Source: Candidatus Zambryskiibacteriota bacterium
GTDB taxonomy: Bacteria; Patescibacteriota; Minisyncoccia; Phycocordibacterales; WO2-35-19
Direction of reading: 5' to 3'
Length of the DNA stretch: 45,949 bases
Assembly (NCBI GenBank): GCA_016932555.1
Contig: JAFGCQ010000006.1
Location: 1 to 45,949 of the forward strand
The first letter of the stretch is position 1; the number at the start of each line of letters is the position of its first letter. Shown here piece after piece: positions 21,637 to 27,552 of this stretch. The translations under genes were made by a program, and so were the position numbers. The notes under the pieces are model-generated. The model made no database searches, was not told where the DNA came from, and saw nothing but the letters and a program-made list of their open reading frames with translations.

Positions 21637-21836
21637 AATAAAAACCAGTTCTTTCGAACTGGTTGTGGTGAGCGGGCAGTCTGGGTCACGCCAGCACCGT
21701 TTGAAGCTTGCCCTGCCGTTTAGGCCAATCGCGATATCTAATTGCTTTCGCCTTGATATCACCGTCCTATTATAGGAGAAACGGCTGGTAGTACAGAACT
21801 CCATTCATGGTAAAAAGCCATGCCGCTGCCCGCAAA
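21637..21836 (-). ncRNA. Candidate structured RNA, about 200 nt, GC-rich
   Basis: The 480-bp gap at 21472-21953 holds no credible gene. On the minus strand CTGCCCGC-type arms pair end to end: GCGGGCAG (21833-21826) with CTGCCCGC (21679-21672). Inside are a CATGG...CCATG hairpin, CCGT...ACGG around CCTATAATAGG, and a GATATC pair around a GCGAAAGC tetraloop hairpin. The RNA ends in AACCAGTTC-GAAA-GAACTGGTT plus TTTATTTT, a clear terminator (21664-21643). A -10-like TAAAAT or TAAAAA sits just upstream of the closing stem. The G+C content is high for this genome, as expected for constrained RNA. I cannot name the class; raiA-type or 6S-type RNAs should be tested. Confidence 0.65.
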
Positions 21837-21895
21837 CCATTTTATTTTTATCAAGATTGATGTTTTTTGTAAAGGTGGATATGATAAATCTATGA

Positions 21896-21931
21896 AATAA
21901 AAAAGCGGCGAAGTCCTCAGGACTTCGCCGC
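21896..21931 (-). terminator. Terminator of the 115-aa gene
   Basis: A perfect 11-bp stem, GCGGCGAAGTC / GACTTCGCCGC, with a 5-nt loop. It is followed on the minus strand by TTTTTTATTTC. Confidence 0.9.
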
Positions 21932-21953
21932 ATGGCCAATAAATAGACAAAAT

Positions 21954-22301
21954 CTAGCGAGTGATCAAAAGTCGAATCGTCCCGTCTTCTGCCGGTTTCA
22001 ATCGAGTAATCATGGTTCGGCGTTTTTTCCGGTTGTCCTCATCTTTGACAATAACAGCCGTATCACCGGGTTCAGGAACAAACTGCGCAAGACGAAATAT
22101 GAGCATCGCTTGAAACTCGACGGGCATATGGGTTATTGTTTCAAACATATTGCTCGCTGTTGTCTCTACATGCAGTCTTTTGGGCCCCTGTACGAAAAGA
22201 AAAAAACAGCTATCAGAATCATTTTCTTCCGCGATTTCAAGCTTTTTTCGCAATGGTTCAAAATCTTTAAAGATTTTGTCTACATCTAACAAATTTTTCA
22301 T
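21954..22301 (-). CDS. Hypothetical protein, 115 aa
   Basis: Not recognised. The first 30 residues are a charged helix (VDKIFKDFEPLRKKLEIAEEN). Beta-rich sequence follows (CFFLFVQGPKRLHVETTAS), then FRLAQFVPEPGDTAVIVKDED and a basic C-terminal strand (RKKRRTMITRLKPAEDG). The protein is probably cytosolic. The SD AAGGAG lies 7 nt before ATG. The gene has a consensus promoter (TTGACA/16 bp/TATAAT), a structured leader of about 80 nt and a perfect terminator, so it is an insulated unit that is probably well expressed. The overlapping + strand ORF at 22150-22365 is a shadow. Confidence 0.65.
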   Translation of the reverse strand: MKNLLDVDKIFKDFEPLRKKLEIAEENDSDSCFFLFVQGPKRLHVETTASNMFETITHMPVEFQAMLIFRLAQFVPEPGDTAVIVKDEDNRKKRRTMITRLKPAEDGTIRLLITR

Positions 22302-22414
22302 TGTGCATTCTCCTTGTTCAATCCGAGATTCGCAGAGGTTGTGCCAGGCCTCCTCTCGGCATTAGGATTTCTAGGCACCCGCTTATATTATACACAATAA
22401 ATATAATCTGTCAA
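22302..22414 (-). promoter_or_regulatory. Promoter and structured leader of the 115-aa gene
   Basis: Minus strand: TTGACA (22414-22409), 16 bp, TATAAT (22392-22387). The leader of about 80 nt contains CCGAGA pairing with TCTCGG around an inner GAGG/CCTC pair, before the SD. This is a near-consensus promoter for an unknown gene. Confidence 0.65.
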
Positions 22415-22447
22415 GCAAGGATAGGTGAAATTGAACCTATTGGTCTA

Positions 22448-22476
22448 TTGACTTATAAGTTAACAATTGTTAACAT
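22448..22476 (+). promoter_or_regulatory. Promoter with overlapping 16-bp palindromic operator
   Basis: TTGACT, a 17-bp spacer and TAACAT. A perfect palindrome, GTTAACAATTGTTAAC (22459-22474), fills the spacer and covers the first four bases of the -10. A further GTTAAC half-site lies just downstream. The position suits repression by the HTH protein encoded next. Confidence 0.5.
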
Positions 22477-22514
22477 TATCAAGTGATTAAGGTTAACGAT
22501 CTAAATATATAAAT

Positions 22515-22754
22515 ATGGAAAATAGAGACAAAAAGACGATGTATATATCTGTCGCTGAGCTTGCAAAAATGCTAGGTATCAGCCGTATAGCTGTATTCAA
22601 TAAAATAAAGAAAGGGCAAATTCCGGCTGAAAAAATCGGGCGTGCTTATGCTATTTCTATGGAAGATGTTTCTGAATTTGTAAGCGGCAACCGGTCAAAT
22701 ATTTTAACTGATGAAAAAAAGAAGAAATCAAGAAAGCTGTGGAAAAAGTCGTAA
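22515..22754 (+). CDS. Excisionase/MerR-type helix-turn-helix protein, frame disrupted near its end
   Basis: A small DNA-binding protein. MYISVAELAKMLGISRIAVFNKIKKGQIPAEKIGRAYAI is a standard HTH_17 (excisionase-like) winged helix, followed by MEDVSEFVSG. The annotated frame ends KKKSRKLWKKS. A -1 shift at the run GAAAAAAAG (22713-22721, containing A AAA AAG) instead gives KKEEIKKAVEKVVKEYGETLKLLGKE and a TAG at 22795. This looks like the native helical C-terminus. So either the gene is a one-base mutant, the assembly lost an A, or frameshifting is programmed. A palindromic operator overlaps its promoter, suggesting autoregulation, as in antitoxins. Confidence 0.7.
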   Translation: MENRDKKTMYISVAELAKMLGISRIAVFNKIKKGQIPAEKIGRAYAISMEDVSEFVSGNRSNILTDEKKKKSRKLWKKS

Positions 22755-22800
22755 AGGAATACGGGGAAACTTTAAAGCTCCTGGGTAAAGAATAGGCATT

Positions 22801-22922
22801 ATGAGATTGAAACCTCTTACAATTTCGCCGTCTGGGTAGCTGAAAGCAACGCAAAAATTAAAAATGATACCGTAAGAGCAATCGAAACATTTCTTTCTAG
22901 CTATATAATTGATATTAAATAA
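22801..22922 (+). pseudogene. Probable frameshifted partner gene of the HTH protein
   Basis: An ATG stands 5 bp after the TAG of the -1 frame of the HTH gene, the normal spacing for a second cistron, but its frame stops after 12 codons. A one-base change just after ATGAG would join it to the neighbouring frame, which reads IETSYNFAVWVAESN and continues coding-like to a TAA at 22922 (about 40 aa). Amino-acid composition in that frame is natural. I cannot identify the family; a small toxin-like or accessory partner would fit the context. Two lesions in neighbouring small genes suggest decay. Confidence 0.4.
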
Positions 22923-22968
22923 TTTTTTCGCTCTTGCAGAGCTACGGCGAGACAAGTAAAATAAAAAT

Positions 22969-23139
22969 ATGTCTAAAACCAACGAAGACCATATAAGAGA
23001 ATTTCACGAGGCGTTTATCCGAGTGCACAAGTCCAATATGAGCAAGCTGGGCGAGGACGGCAAACCGATAATGCGCGAGGACGGTAAAGTCCTCAAAGGC
23101 CCAAATTATAAGGCGCCCGACTTGAGCGATTTGGTGTAA
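22969..23139 (+). CDS. Small hypothetical protein, 56 aa (below the ORF-track cutoff)
   Basis: ATG to TAA, 57 codons: it begins MSKTNEDHIREFHEAFIRVH and later has LGEDGKPIMREDGKVLKGPNY, with two DGK turns in a row. Codon use is natural and richer in G and C than the intergenic DNA around it. TAAAAT stands 6 nt before ATG and no SD is present, matching the leaderless class. It ends 12 bp before the next gene, with which it may be cotranscribed. The family is not recognised. It was too short for the supplied track. Confidence 0.6.
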   Translation: MSKTNEDHIREFHEAFIRVHKSNMSKLGEDGKPIMREDGKVLKGPNYKAPDLSDLV

Positions 23140-23151
23140 AATATAACTATT

Positions 23152-23550
23152 ATGCTTAATTTTTTATTTTTCATAGCGGGGATTGCCTTGGGGTATTATT
23201 TGAAAGATCGAATGGGACGGAAATTTACACCCAAAGAAGAAAAAGAACTTAAAGAAATAAGAAAAGAAGCCATAGAAGCGCTCAGTGAAAGGACTGAGGA
23301 CCGCAAAGAAAAGATTTTAGAATTTATAAAGCACGAGACCGCCTATCGCGAAGAACTCAAAGCTTGTCGCCCTGGCGATTATGAGACAGGAATAACTTCA
23401 GCTGAAATTGAAAAATTGGTCGGCGTATCAAACGACACAGCCAGAAAATATTTAAACGAATTAGAAAAAGAAGGGGAAATTACTCAAGTCGGAACAAGAG
23501 GCAAGGGCGTGCATTATGTCTTAAATAGACCCAATTTGCCTAAAATCTAG
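23152..23550 (+). CDS. Membrane-anchored winged-helix protein
   Basis: Residues 2-16 form one membrane helix (NFLFFIAGIALGYYL), then a charged helical segment (KEEKELKEIRKEAIEALSER), then a winged-helix DNA-binding domain. The latter reads TSAEIEKLVGVSNDTARKYLNELEKEGEITQVG, a classic HTH with the recognition helix NDTARKYLNELEKEG, followed by a wing (GTRGKGVHYVL). It is a membrane-tethered transcription regulator by inference. TAAAAT lies 9 nt before ATG. It follows the 56-aa gene by 12 bp. A 37-bp palindrome lies 26 bp after the stop codon and may terminate it, though no T-run follows. Confidence 0.75.
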   Translation: MLNFLFFIAGIALGYYLKDRMGRKFTPKEEKELKEIRKEAIEALSERTEDRKEKILEFIKHETAYREELKACRPGDYETGITSAEIEKLVGVSNDTARKYLNELEKEGEITQVGTRGKGVHYVLNRPNLPKI

Positions 23551-23576
23551 GCAGGTTTTCGGCAAATTCACCCAAA

Positions 23577-23613
23577 TTACACCTTTACAAGGGCGCCCCT
23601 TGTAAAGGTGTAA
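23577..23613. repeat. Long REP-like palindrome, third copy of the RAYT-flank repeat
   Basis: A perfect 17-bp inverted repeat: TTACACCTTTACAAGGG pairs with its complement around the loop CGC. The core is the reverse complement of the palindrome that flanks the transposase at 1241 and 1954. The longer, perfect arms suggest a more recent or better-maintained copy 22 kb from the enzyme gene. Confidence 0.8.
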
Positions 23614-23666
23614 ACTTTATAAGCTTGTGAATTTCAAAAAGAGAAGGGGAACTCCTCTCTCTGTTG

Positions 23667-23694
23667 TTGTATTTGTATAAATTTGTAATATAAT
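23667..23694 (+). promoter_or_regulatory. Promoter of the 106-aa gene
   Basis: TTGTAT, 16 bp, perfect TATAAT. The leader is about 29 nt, with AAGGAGG before ATG 23730. Confidence 0.6.
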
Positions 23695-23729
23695 TTGGAT
23701 AGATTAGTCTTCATAATAAGGAGGTAGTT

Positions 23730-24050
23730 ATGGTTAGAATCTACCAGTTTTCTCCCAAAAACGCAGATGCTCTAAATTTTAGAGCAGATAGCGACAAGCT
23801 TCTCGATGATTTTTTTAAAAGTGTCATGGAAAATCCGGGGGCTGACATATTTTTCACAATCTGGTTTTACCTTATTTATCAAGACATTAAAGGCGATAGG
23901 AGTATGATTAAAAAATGGAGAAAGAAGCTAAAAAATTTAAATTTTGATCAGCTTGTAGTAATAGCCCAACTTAGCACTATTGAAGAGTGGAAAAACACAC
24001 CCAGTTATTTTTTAGCTTTAGTTGAAGAAGCTTACTCCAGAAATCCGTAA
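23730..24050 (+). CDS. Hypothetical protein, 106 aa
   Basis: Not recognised. Predicted helical and soluble: SDKLLDDFFKSVMENPGADIFFTIWFYLIYQD, then a basic linker KKWRKKLKNLNFDQ and a C-terminal helix TPSYFLALVEEAY. There is no metal motif or signal peptide. The start is fixed by AAGGAGG 5 nt before ATG. The gene is a single unit with its own promoter (23667) and a strong terminator directly after the stop codon. It belongs to the run of small SD-led genes from 18.9 to 24.3 kb. The antisense ORF 23977-24435 is a shadow. Confidence 0.7.
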   Translation: MVRIYQFSPKNADALNFRADSDKLLDDFFKSVMENPGADIFFTIWFYLIYQDIKGDRSMIKKWRKKLKNLNFDQLVVIAQLSTIEEWKNTPSYFLALVEEAYSRNP

Positions 24051-24051
24051 A

Positions 24052-24093
24052 GCCCGCTTTGAAAATTTGAATTTCCAAAGCGGGCAATTTTTT
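24052..24093 (+). terminator. Terminator of the 106-aa gene
   Basis: A perfect 10-bp stem, GCCCGCTTTG / CAAAGCGGGC, with a 14-nt loop, then AATTTTTT. The last T bases are also the first bases of the next -35 (TTGACA at 24092). Confidence 0.88.
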
Positions 24094-24119
24094 GACAATT
24101 TTTGGAAAGCGAGTATTAT
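24092..24119 (+). promoter_or_regulatory. Promoter of the 52-aa gene
   Basis: TTGACA, 16 bp, TATTAT. It is fused to the preceding terminator, so the two neighbouring units are insulated with no spare DNA. Confidence 0.7.
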
Positions 24120-24154
24120 TATTTAAAGAAATCAAACACTCAAAAGGAGACCTG

Positions 24155-24313
24155 ATGAAAAAAAAGTGGAACGAAACTCCGCAACACCGCAGAAGAAGAA
24201 ATTGGATACTCAGGCATAATATGAGGGAATCAGAACACAAAGGGGATATTCCGCCAAAAAACAACGGCGCCAGCCCCACAGACAAGACCTTTAATACTTC
24301 CCATAGGGAATGA
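24155..24313 (+). CDS. Small basic hypothetical protein, 52 aa
   Basis: Unknown. It is rich in Lys, Arg, His and Asn (TPQHRRRRNWILRHNMRESEHK), ends in a polar tail (NNGASPTDKTFNTSHRE), and has no predicted fold. It might bind RNA or DNA. The track starts at 24092, inside the promoter; the AAAAGGAG that precedes ATG 24155 by 5 nt fixes the real start. Its own promoter and a very GC-rich terminator make it an independent unit. Confidence 0.65.
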   Translation: MKKKWNETPQHRRRRNWILRHNMRESEHKGDIPPKNNGASPTDKTFNTSHRE

Positions 24314-24322
24314 GTAGATCTG

Positions 24323-24352
24323 AGGCGGCGCGAGCATACGCGCCGCCTTTTT
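24323..24352 (+). terminator. Terminator of the 52-aa gene
   Basis: A 10-bp perfect stem, AGGCGGCGCG / CGCGCCGCCT, with a 6-nt loop, then TTTTTG. Confidence 0.9.
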
Positions 24353-24376
24353 GAATATATGCTATAACTAACAATA

Positions 24377-24874
24377 ATGGAGAAAAAATCTACAAAAAAA
24401 ATATTTTTGGCATTTATATCACTAATTTTGATCATAATTTTTACAATCTTCTTTTTGATAATGCCAAAAATCAGAGAAAATCAAGAAGAGCAACTTCCAG
24501 AGCCAGAAAAATCCGATTTAATCTACTTAGAGACCCCAAGACCTAACGCAGTTATAAAAAATCCACTCATTATAAAAGGTAAAGCTCGTGGTATTTGGTT
24601 TTTTGAAGCTTCATTTCCAATAATTTTAGTTAACTGGGACGGTCTAATAATAGCTGAAAGTTACGCTAACGCTCAAAGTGATTGGATGACTGAAGAATTT
24701 GTGCCTTTTGAAGCTACTTTGGAATTTGAAAGCCCATATAAAGCGGGCGACCCAGATTTTATGAAAAGAGGTGCTTTAGTTTTAAAGAAAGACAATCCAT
24801 CCGGTCTGCCACAATATGATGACGCTTTGGAAATTCCGATAATGTTTGAAATCGATTATCCACACAAAATATAG
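24377..24874 (+). CDS. Gmad2-domain extracytoplasmic protein
   Basis: Residues 8-30 are a hydrophobic signal anchor (IFLAFISLILIIIFTIFFLIM). The rest is one immunoglobulin-like Gmad2 domain: LIYLETPRPNAVIKNPLIIKG, then ARGIWFFEASFPIILVN, then the DWMTEEFVPFEATLEF block and LVLKKDNPSGLPQYDDALEIPI. These are the domain's usual signature strings. Gmad2 domains were described with spore germination proteins but are common in CPR surface proteins. The likely role is cell-surface binding or structure. TATAAC lies 8 nt before ATG with no SD. Downstream is another surface protein gene in the same direction. Confidence 0.85.
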   Translation: MEKKSTKKIFLAFISLILIIIFTIFFLIMPKIRENQEEQLPEPEKSDLIYLETPRPNAVIKNPLIIKGKARGIWFFEASFPIILVNWDGLIIAESYANAQSDWMTEEFVPFEATLEFESPYKAGDPDFMKRGALVLKKDNPSGLPQYDDALEIPIMFEIDYPHKI

Positions 24875-24986
24875 GTTAAAATAAAGATATTTTCAAATTA
24901 GAATTTGACTTTGTATTTCAGAAAGTTATTATTTATATATAGCTATTTTTGCCGAAAAATAGCTGATTGTTAGTTAATTAAAAATT

Positions 24987-25979
24987 ATGAGAATTTTAAT
25001 CAATAAAAAACCAAAGTTAGTTGTAATCAGCGTTTTGTCTGTAGCAATGCTTTTTGGATTTGCTTCGACCGCTGGAGCTGTAAGTGCGGTAAACAATGAC
25101 GTCAGTAGTTTAATCAATCAAGTACAGAATTTATTAGAACAGGTAAAAAACTTACAAGTCCAACTCGCTGAAATGCAAAAACAACAAGGTCAAATAATGA
25201 CACAGCTTCGAGAAACTCTACGCCTTACTAAAAGTTTAAGTTTGGGTATGAGCAATGAAGAAGTGGAGGAGTTGCAAAAAGTTTTGGCTTCTGATCCAAC
25301 AATTTATCCGGAAGGATTGGTAACTGGATATTTCGGTCCCTTAACTGAAAAAGCTGTTAAAAAATTCCAACAAAAATATGGTATTGAACAAATAGGTATA
25401 GTCGGCCCCCAAACTAGATCAGCATTGCATGCTTTTTGGAACACTGGTAGCACTACCACTTCAATTTCTATGCCACCGGGTTTAGCCAAGCAAGCTCAGA
25501 ATAATTGGGGAGTTGGCTCCACTACAGAGTTGACAACCACCGGCCATAAGGTGTTGATCTGTCACAACGGTCATACTATATCTGTGGCTTTGCCAGCTTT
25601 GAGTGCTCATTTAGCTCATGGTGATTCACCAGTCCCTTGTGGACCAGTAGTTGATGATGGAGATGATGGAGATGATACAGACACAACTGCTCCAACTATA
25701 GATACTATTGAAATTACTAACATTGCCACCACTACTGCTACCGTTTCTTGGAGCACTAATGAAGAAGCTACTGGTATTCTTTGGTATAGCACTTCTACTC
25801 CAGTTGATATAGAAGCTCAGAATACTGAAAAATTAGAAAATTCCTCTTTAATGCCTTCTCACAGTTTTGGACTTTCAGGATTAGCAACTTCTACTGCTTA
25901 TTATCTAATAATCACCGCTAAAGATGCTGCTGGTAATATTGGTACCAGTACAGAAGAAACATTTATCACCACTAACTAA
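24987..25979 (+). CDS. Secreted protein: coiled coil, peptidoglycan-binding domain and FN3 domain
   Basis: A cell-surface protein by design. It has a signal peptide (residues 11-33, VVISVLSVAMLFGFASTAGA). A coiled coil follows (about 38-75, INQVQNLLEQVKNLQVQLAEM), then a PG_binding_1 domain (about 88-145, GMSNEEVEELQKVLASDP ... TGYFGPLTEKAVKKFQQKYG). Next is a short Cys-containing block (HKVLICHNGHTISVALPALS ... HLAHGDSPVPC). An acidic linker (DDGDDGDDTDTTAP) precedes a fibronectin type III-like domain (about 237-328, SWSTNEEATGILWYST ... GLATSTAYYLIITAKD). There is one Cys before and one after HLAHGD that could bridge. It probably binds peptidoglycan at one end and displays FN3 outward. A bidirectional terminator follows. 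Confidence 0.88.
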   Translation: MRILINKKPKLVVISVLSVAMLFGFASTAGAVSAVNNDVSSLINQVQNLLEQVKNLQVQLAEMQKQQGQIMTQLRETLRLTKSLSLGMSNEEVEELQKVLASDPTIYPEGLVTGYFGPLTEKAVKKFQQKYGIEQIGIVGPQTRSALHAFWNTGSTTTSISMPPGLAKQAQNNWGVGSTTELTTTGHKVLICHNGHTISVALPALSAHLAHGDSPVPCGPVVDDGDDGDDTDTTAPTIDTIEITNIATTTATVSWSTNEEATGILWYSTSTPVDIEAQNTEKLENSSLMPSHSFGLSGLATSTAYYLIITAKDAAGNIGTSTEETFITTN

Positions 25980-25997
25980 ACTATAAAATCAGTTATA

Positions 25998-26025
25998 AAA
26001 AACCCCGCTATAGCGGGGTTTTTTA
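25998..26025. terminator. Bidirectional terminator
   Basis: AACCCCGCTA / TAGCGGGGTT, a near-perfect palindrome with A- and T-runs on both sides. It ends the surface-protein gene (+) and the 36-aa gene (-). Confidence 0.88.
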
Positions 26026-26038
26026 ATGAACTCAATTG

Positions 26039-26149
26039 TCACTCATTATTTTTTTGGCGACAGACAAACTTGAATATAAGCCAAGTAGCAACAAAAAAAC
26101 AAAATATGGGCAACAAGTTTAAAACAAGATTCGTCATATTTTGAGACAC
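26039..26149 (-). CDS. Single-pass small membrane protein, 36 aa (not in ORF track)
   Basis: A short ORF opening with GTG and ending TGA. The protein has one membrane helix (LVLNLLPIFCFFVATWLIF) with a polar N-terminus (SQNMTN) and a basic, polar C-terminus (CRQKNNE), a positive-inside arrangement. The start is strongly supported by AAAAGGAGG 6 nt before the GTG. A bidirectional terminator lies 14 bp past the stop codon. It follows the 243-aa lipoprotein-like gene by 20 bp, with the SD in that gap, so the two may form an operon. The function is unknown. The length falls below the track cutoff. Confidence 0.6.
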   Translation of the reverse strand: MSQNMTNLVLNLLPIFCFFVATWLIFKFVCRQKNNE

Positions 26150-26169
26150 TATGATCCTCCTTTTAAAAA

Positions 26170-26901
26170 CTATTGCATTTGGTCCATTAACGCTTCAACA
26201 CTGTCCCAAAGACCATTACCGTTGGTATCGCGAGCCACCGGTGAAGTTTTTACGCAATTTGTTCTATCTAAAATATTAAGGCATTCCTCCTCATAGTCAA
26301 GTTTGCCATCTTCATCATTATCTTCAGTATATTTGATGAGTCGGTCGTTGATTTCCTCCTGACTGGCGGCGCCTTTAGTAACGGCTCCGCCTTGGGTTGG
26401 GCTAAAGGAAAGAAGTTTCCAATAATCATCAATCTTTATAAAAAATATAATGCTTCTAAATCTACCATATTGGTCCAATTCTTCCGAAATTTCGGTCCAA
26501 TAATTTGTAGCTAGAATAACTTGATTGTCATCACTCCAGACATTAGTAAAATCTTTTTTATTGAGAGCCATACCATATTGATGAGCTAAACCCATACGAA
26601 TATCACAATCTACTCGAGTCGCAGAGTCAGCACAAACCGGAGAAATTTTATAAACTACCGACTCCACACCTTTCAAATCACGATTTTTATTAAAAGTAAG
26701 ATAGTTTTCAAAAACTTCCCAAACTTCATCTTTAACGCTTTTTTCGGAAAAAGGTAAATCTAAACTTGGAAGATCTATATCACCAATAATCGGCAAGCTT
26801 TTGTTGTTATCGGGACTGTTTGCGGATTCTTTAGTTTTGGGAAGAGTAATTATTAAAGTTCCCAAAACTACCAACAATACGATTAAAATTATTTTTTTCA
26901 T
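26170..26901 (-). CDS. Exported protein with C-terminal EF-hand/thrombospondin-3-like calcium loops
   Basis: An exported protein with residues 3-21 as signal anchor (KIILIVLLVVLGTLIITL). The middle holds a globular domain with possible NTF2-like strands (EVWEVFENYLTFNKNRD ... IDDYWKLLSFSP). The C-terminus has two DxDxDG-type loops: DNDEDGKLDYEEE and DTNGNGLWDSVEA, typical of thrombospondin type 3 or dockerin-like calcium binding. Four cysteines in the middle and C-terminus may form disulfides. Its start codon lies 21 bp from that of the divergent gene, and the two -10 hexamers overlap. TATTAT lies 7 nt before ATG, with no SD. Confidence 0.75.
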   Translation of the reverse strand: MKKIILIVLLVVLGTLIITLPKTKESANSPDNNKSLPIIGDIDLPSLDLPFSEKSVKDEVWEVFENYLTFNKNRDLKGVESVVYKISPVCADSATRVDCDIRMGLAHQYGMALNKKDFTNVWSDDNQVILATNYWTEISEELDQYGRFRSIIFFIKIDDYWKLLSFSPTQGGAVTKGAASQEEINDRLIKYTEDNDEDGKLDYEEECLNILDRTNCVKTSPVARDTNGNGLWDSVEALMDQMQ

Positions 26902-26907
26902 GAGTGG

Positions 26908-26914
26908 TATAATA
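26908..26914. promoter_or_regulatory. Overlapping divergent -10 boxes between two leaderless genes
   Basis: TATAAT on the + strand (26908-26913) and TATTAT on the - strand (26914-26909) share five base pairs. The + ATG follows after 9 nt and the - ATG after 7 nt. Only 21 bp separate the two start codons. Confidence 0.55.
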
Positions 26915-26922
26915 TCACAAAT

Positions 26923-27537
26923 ATGATAAAAATCATCAAAAAACTAAATGATCCTAAAAAGATCCAAGATTTTTTGGATAAAATACCTTTTAATTTTGAA
27001 GAAAGGAGAGAAACATATTATTCGCCAGTTCAAATGCTTAAAAAAAATAAAGCTCATTGTTTTGAAGGGGCGGTTTTTGCTTGCCTCTGTTTCCAAAAAA
27101 ACAAAATAGAAAATTATTTAATGGACTTGAAAGTGAAAAATTTAAAAAAAGATAGTGACCACACCCTTTGTATTTTCAAAATAAATAAACATTGGGGAGC
27201 GATAAGCAAAACCAATCATTCAGTTCTCCGATTCCGCGATCCAATTTACAAAAGTTATAGGGAATTAGCGATGTCTTTTTATCACGAATATTTTTTGGAC
27301 TCGGGTGAAAAAACTTTAAAATCATTTTCCAAACCACTTAATATTTGGCAAAAATTTGGAGTAAAATGGGTAGAAAGTGAAAAAGATTTAGATGAAATAG
27401 CCAAAGCTTTGGATAAATCGCCCCATATTGATTTTGTGCCCAAAGTAAACGCGAAATTAATAAGGAGGGCGGGAAAAACAGAAATAAAAGGCGCAGCCAT
27501 AACTGAGTGGAAAGAGAATAAAAAAGTGGTAAAATAA
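26923..27537 (+). CDS. Transglutaminase-like (Cys-His) conserved protein
   Basis: Conserved hypothetical protein, 204 aa. A cysteine in AHCFEGAVFACL (about 47), a histidine in DSDHTLCIFKINKHWGAISK (about 86-96) and an aspartate in LRFRDPIYKSYRELA (about 108) follow in the order Cys-His-Asp. This is the triad layout of transglutaminase/papain-like folds, so a peptidase or amidase-like role is inferred. The C-terminal end is basic (KVNAKLIRRAGKTEIKG). TATAAT 9 nt before ATG makes it nearly leaderless. It shares the promoter DNA with the divergent exported protein. It is followed by pgi after 15 bp. Confidence 0.65.
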   Translation: MIKIIKKLNDPKKIQDFLDKIPFNFEERRETYYSPVQMLKKNKAHCFEGAVFACLCFQKNKIENYLMDLKVKNLKKDSDHTLCIFKINKHWGAISKTNHSVLRFRDPIYKSYRELAMSFYHEYFLDSGEKTLKSFSKPLNIWQKFGVKWVESEKDLDEIAKALDKSPHIDFVPKVNAKLIRRAGKTEIKGAAITEWKENKKVVK

Positions 27538-27552
27538 TAACATATTTAAAAT

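Noticed and set aside
21607-21950. Minus-strand ORFs of 65 and 63 aa in the 21.6-21.9 kb gap
   Set aside because: They have no SD, cross the terminator hairpin and stems of the ncRNA candidate, and have unnatural composition.
22301-22486. + strand ORF of 61 aa before the HTH gene
   Set aside because: It lies antisense to the leader and promoter of the 115-aa gene and has no start signal.
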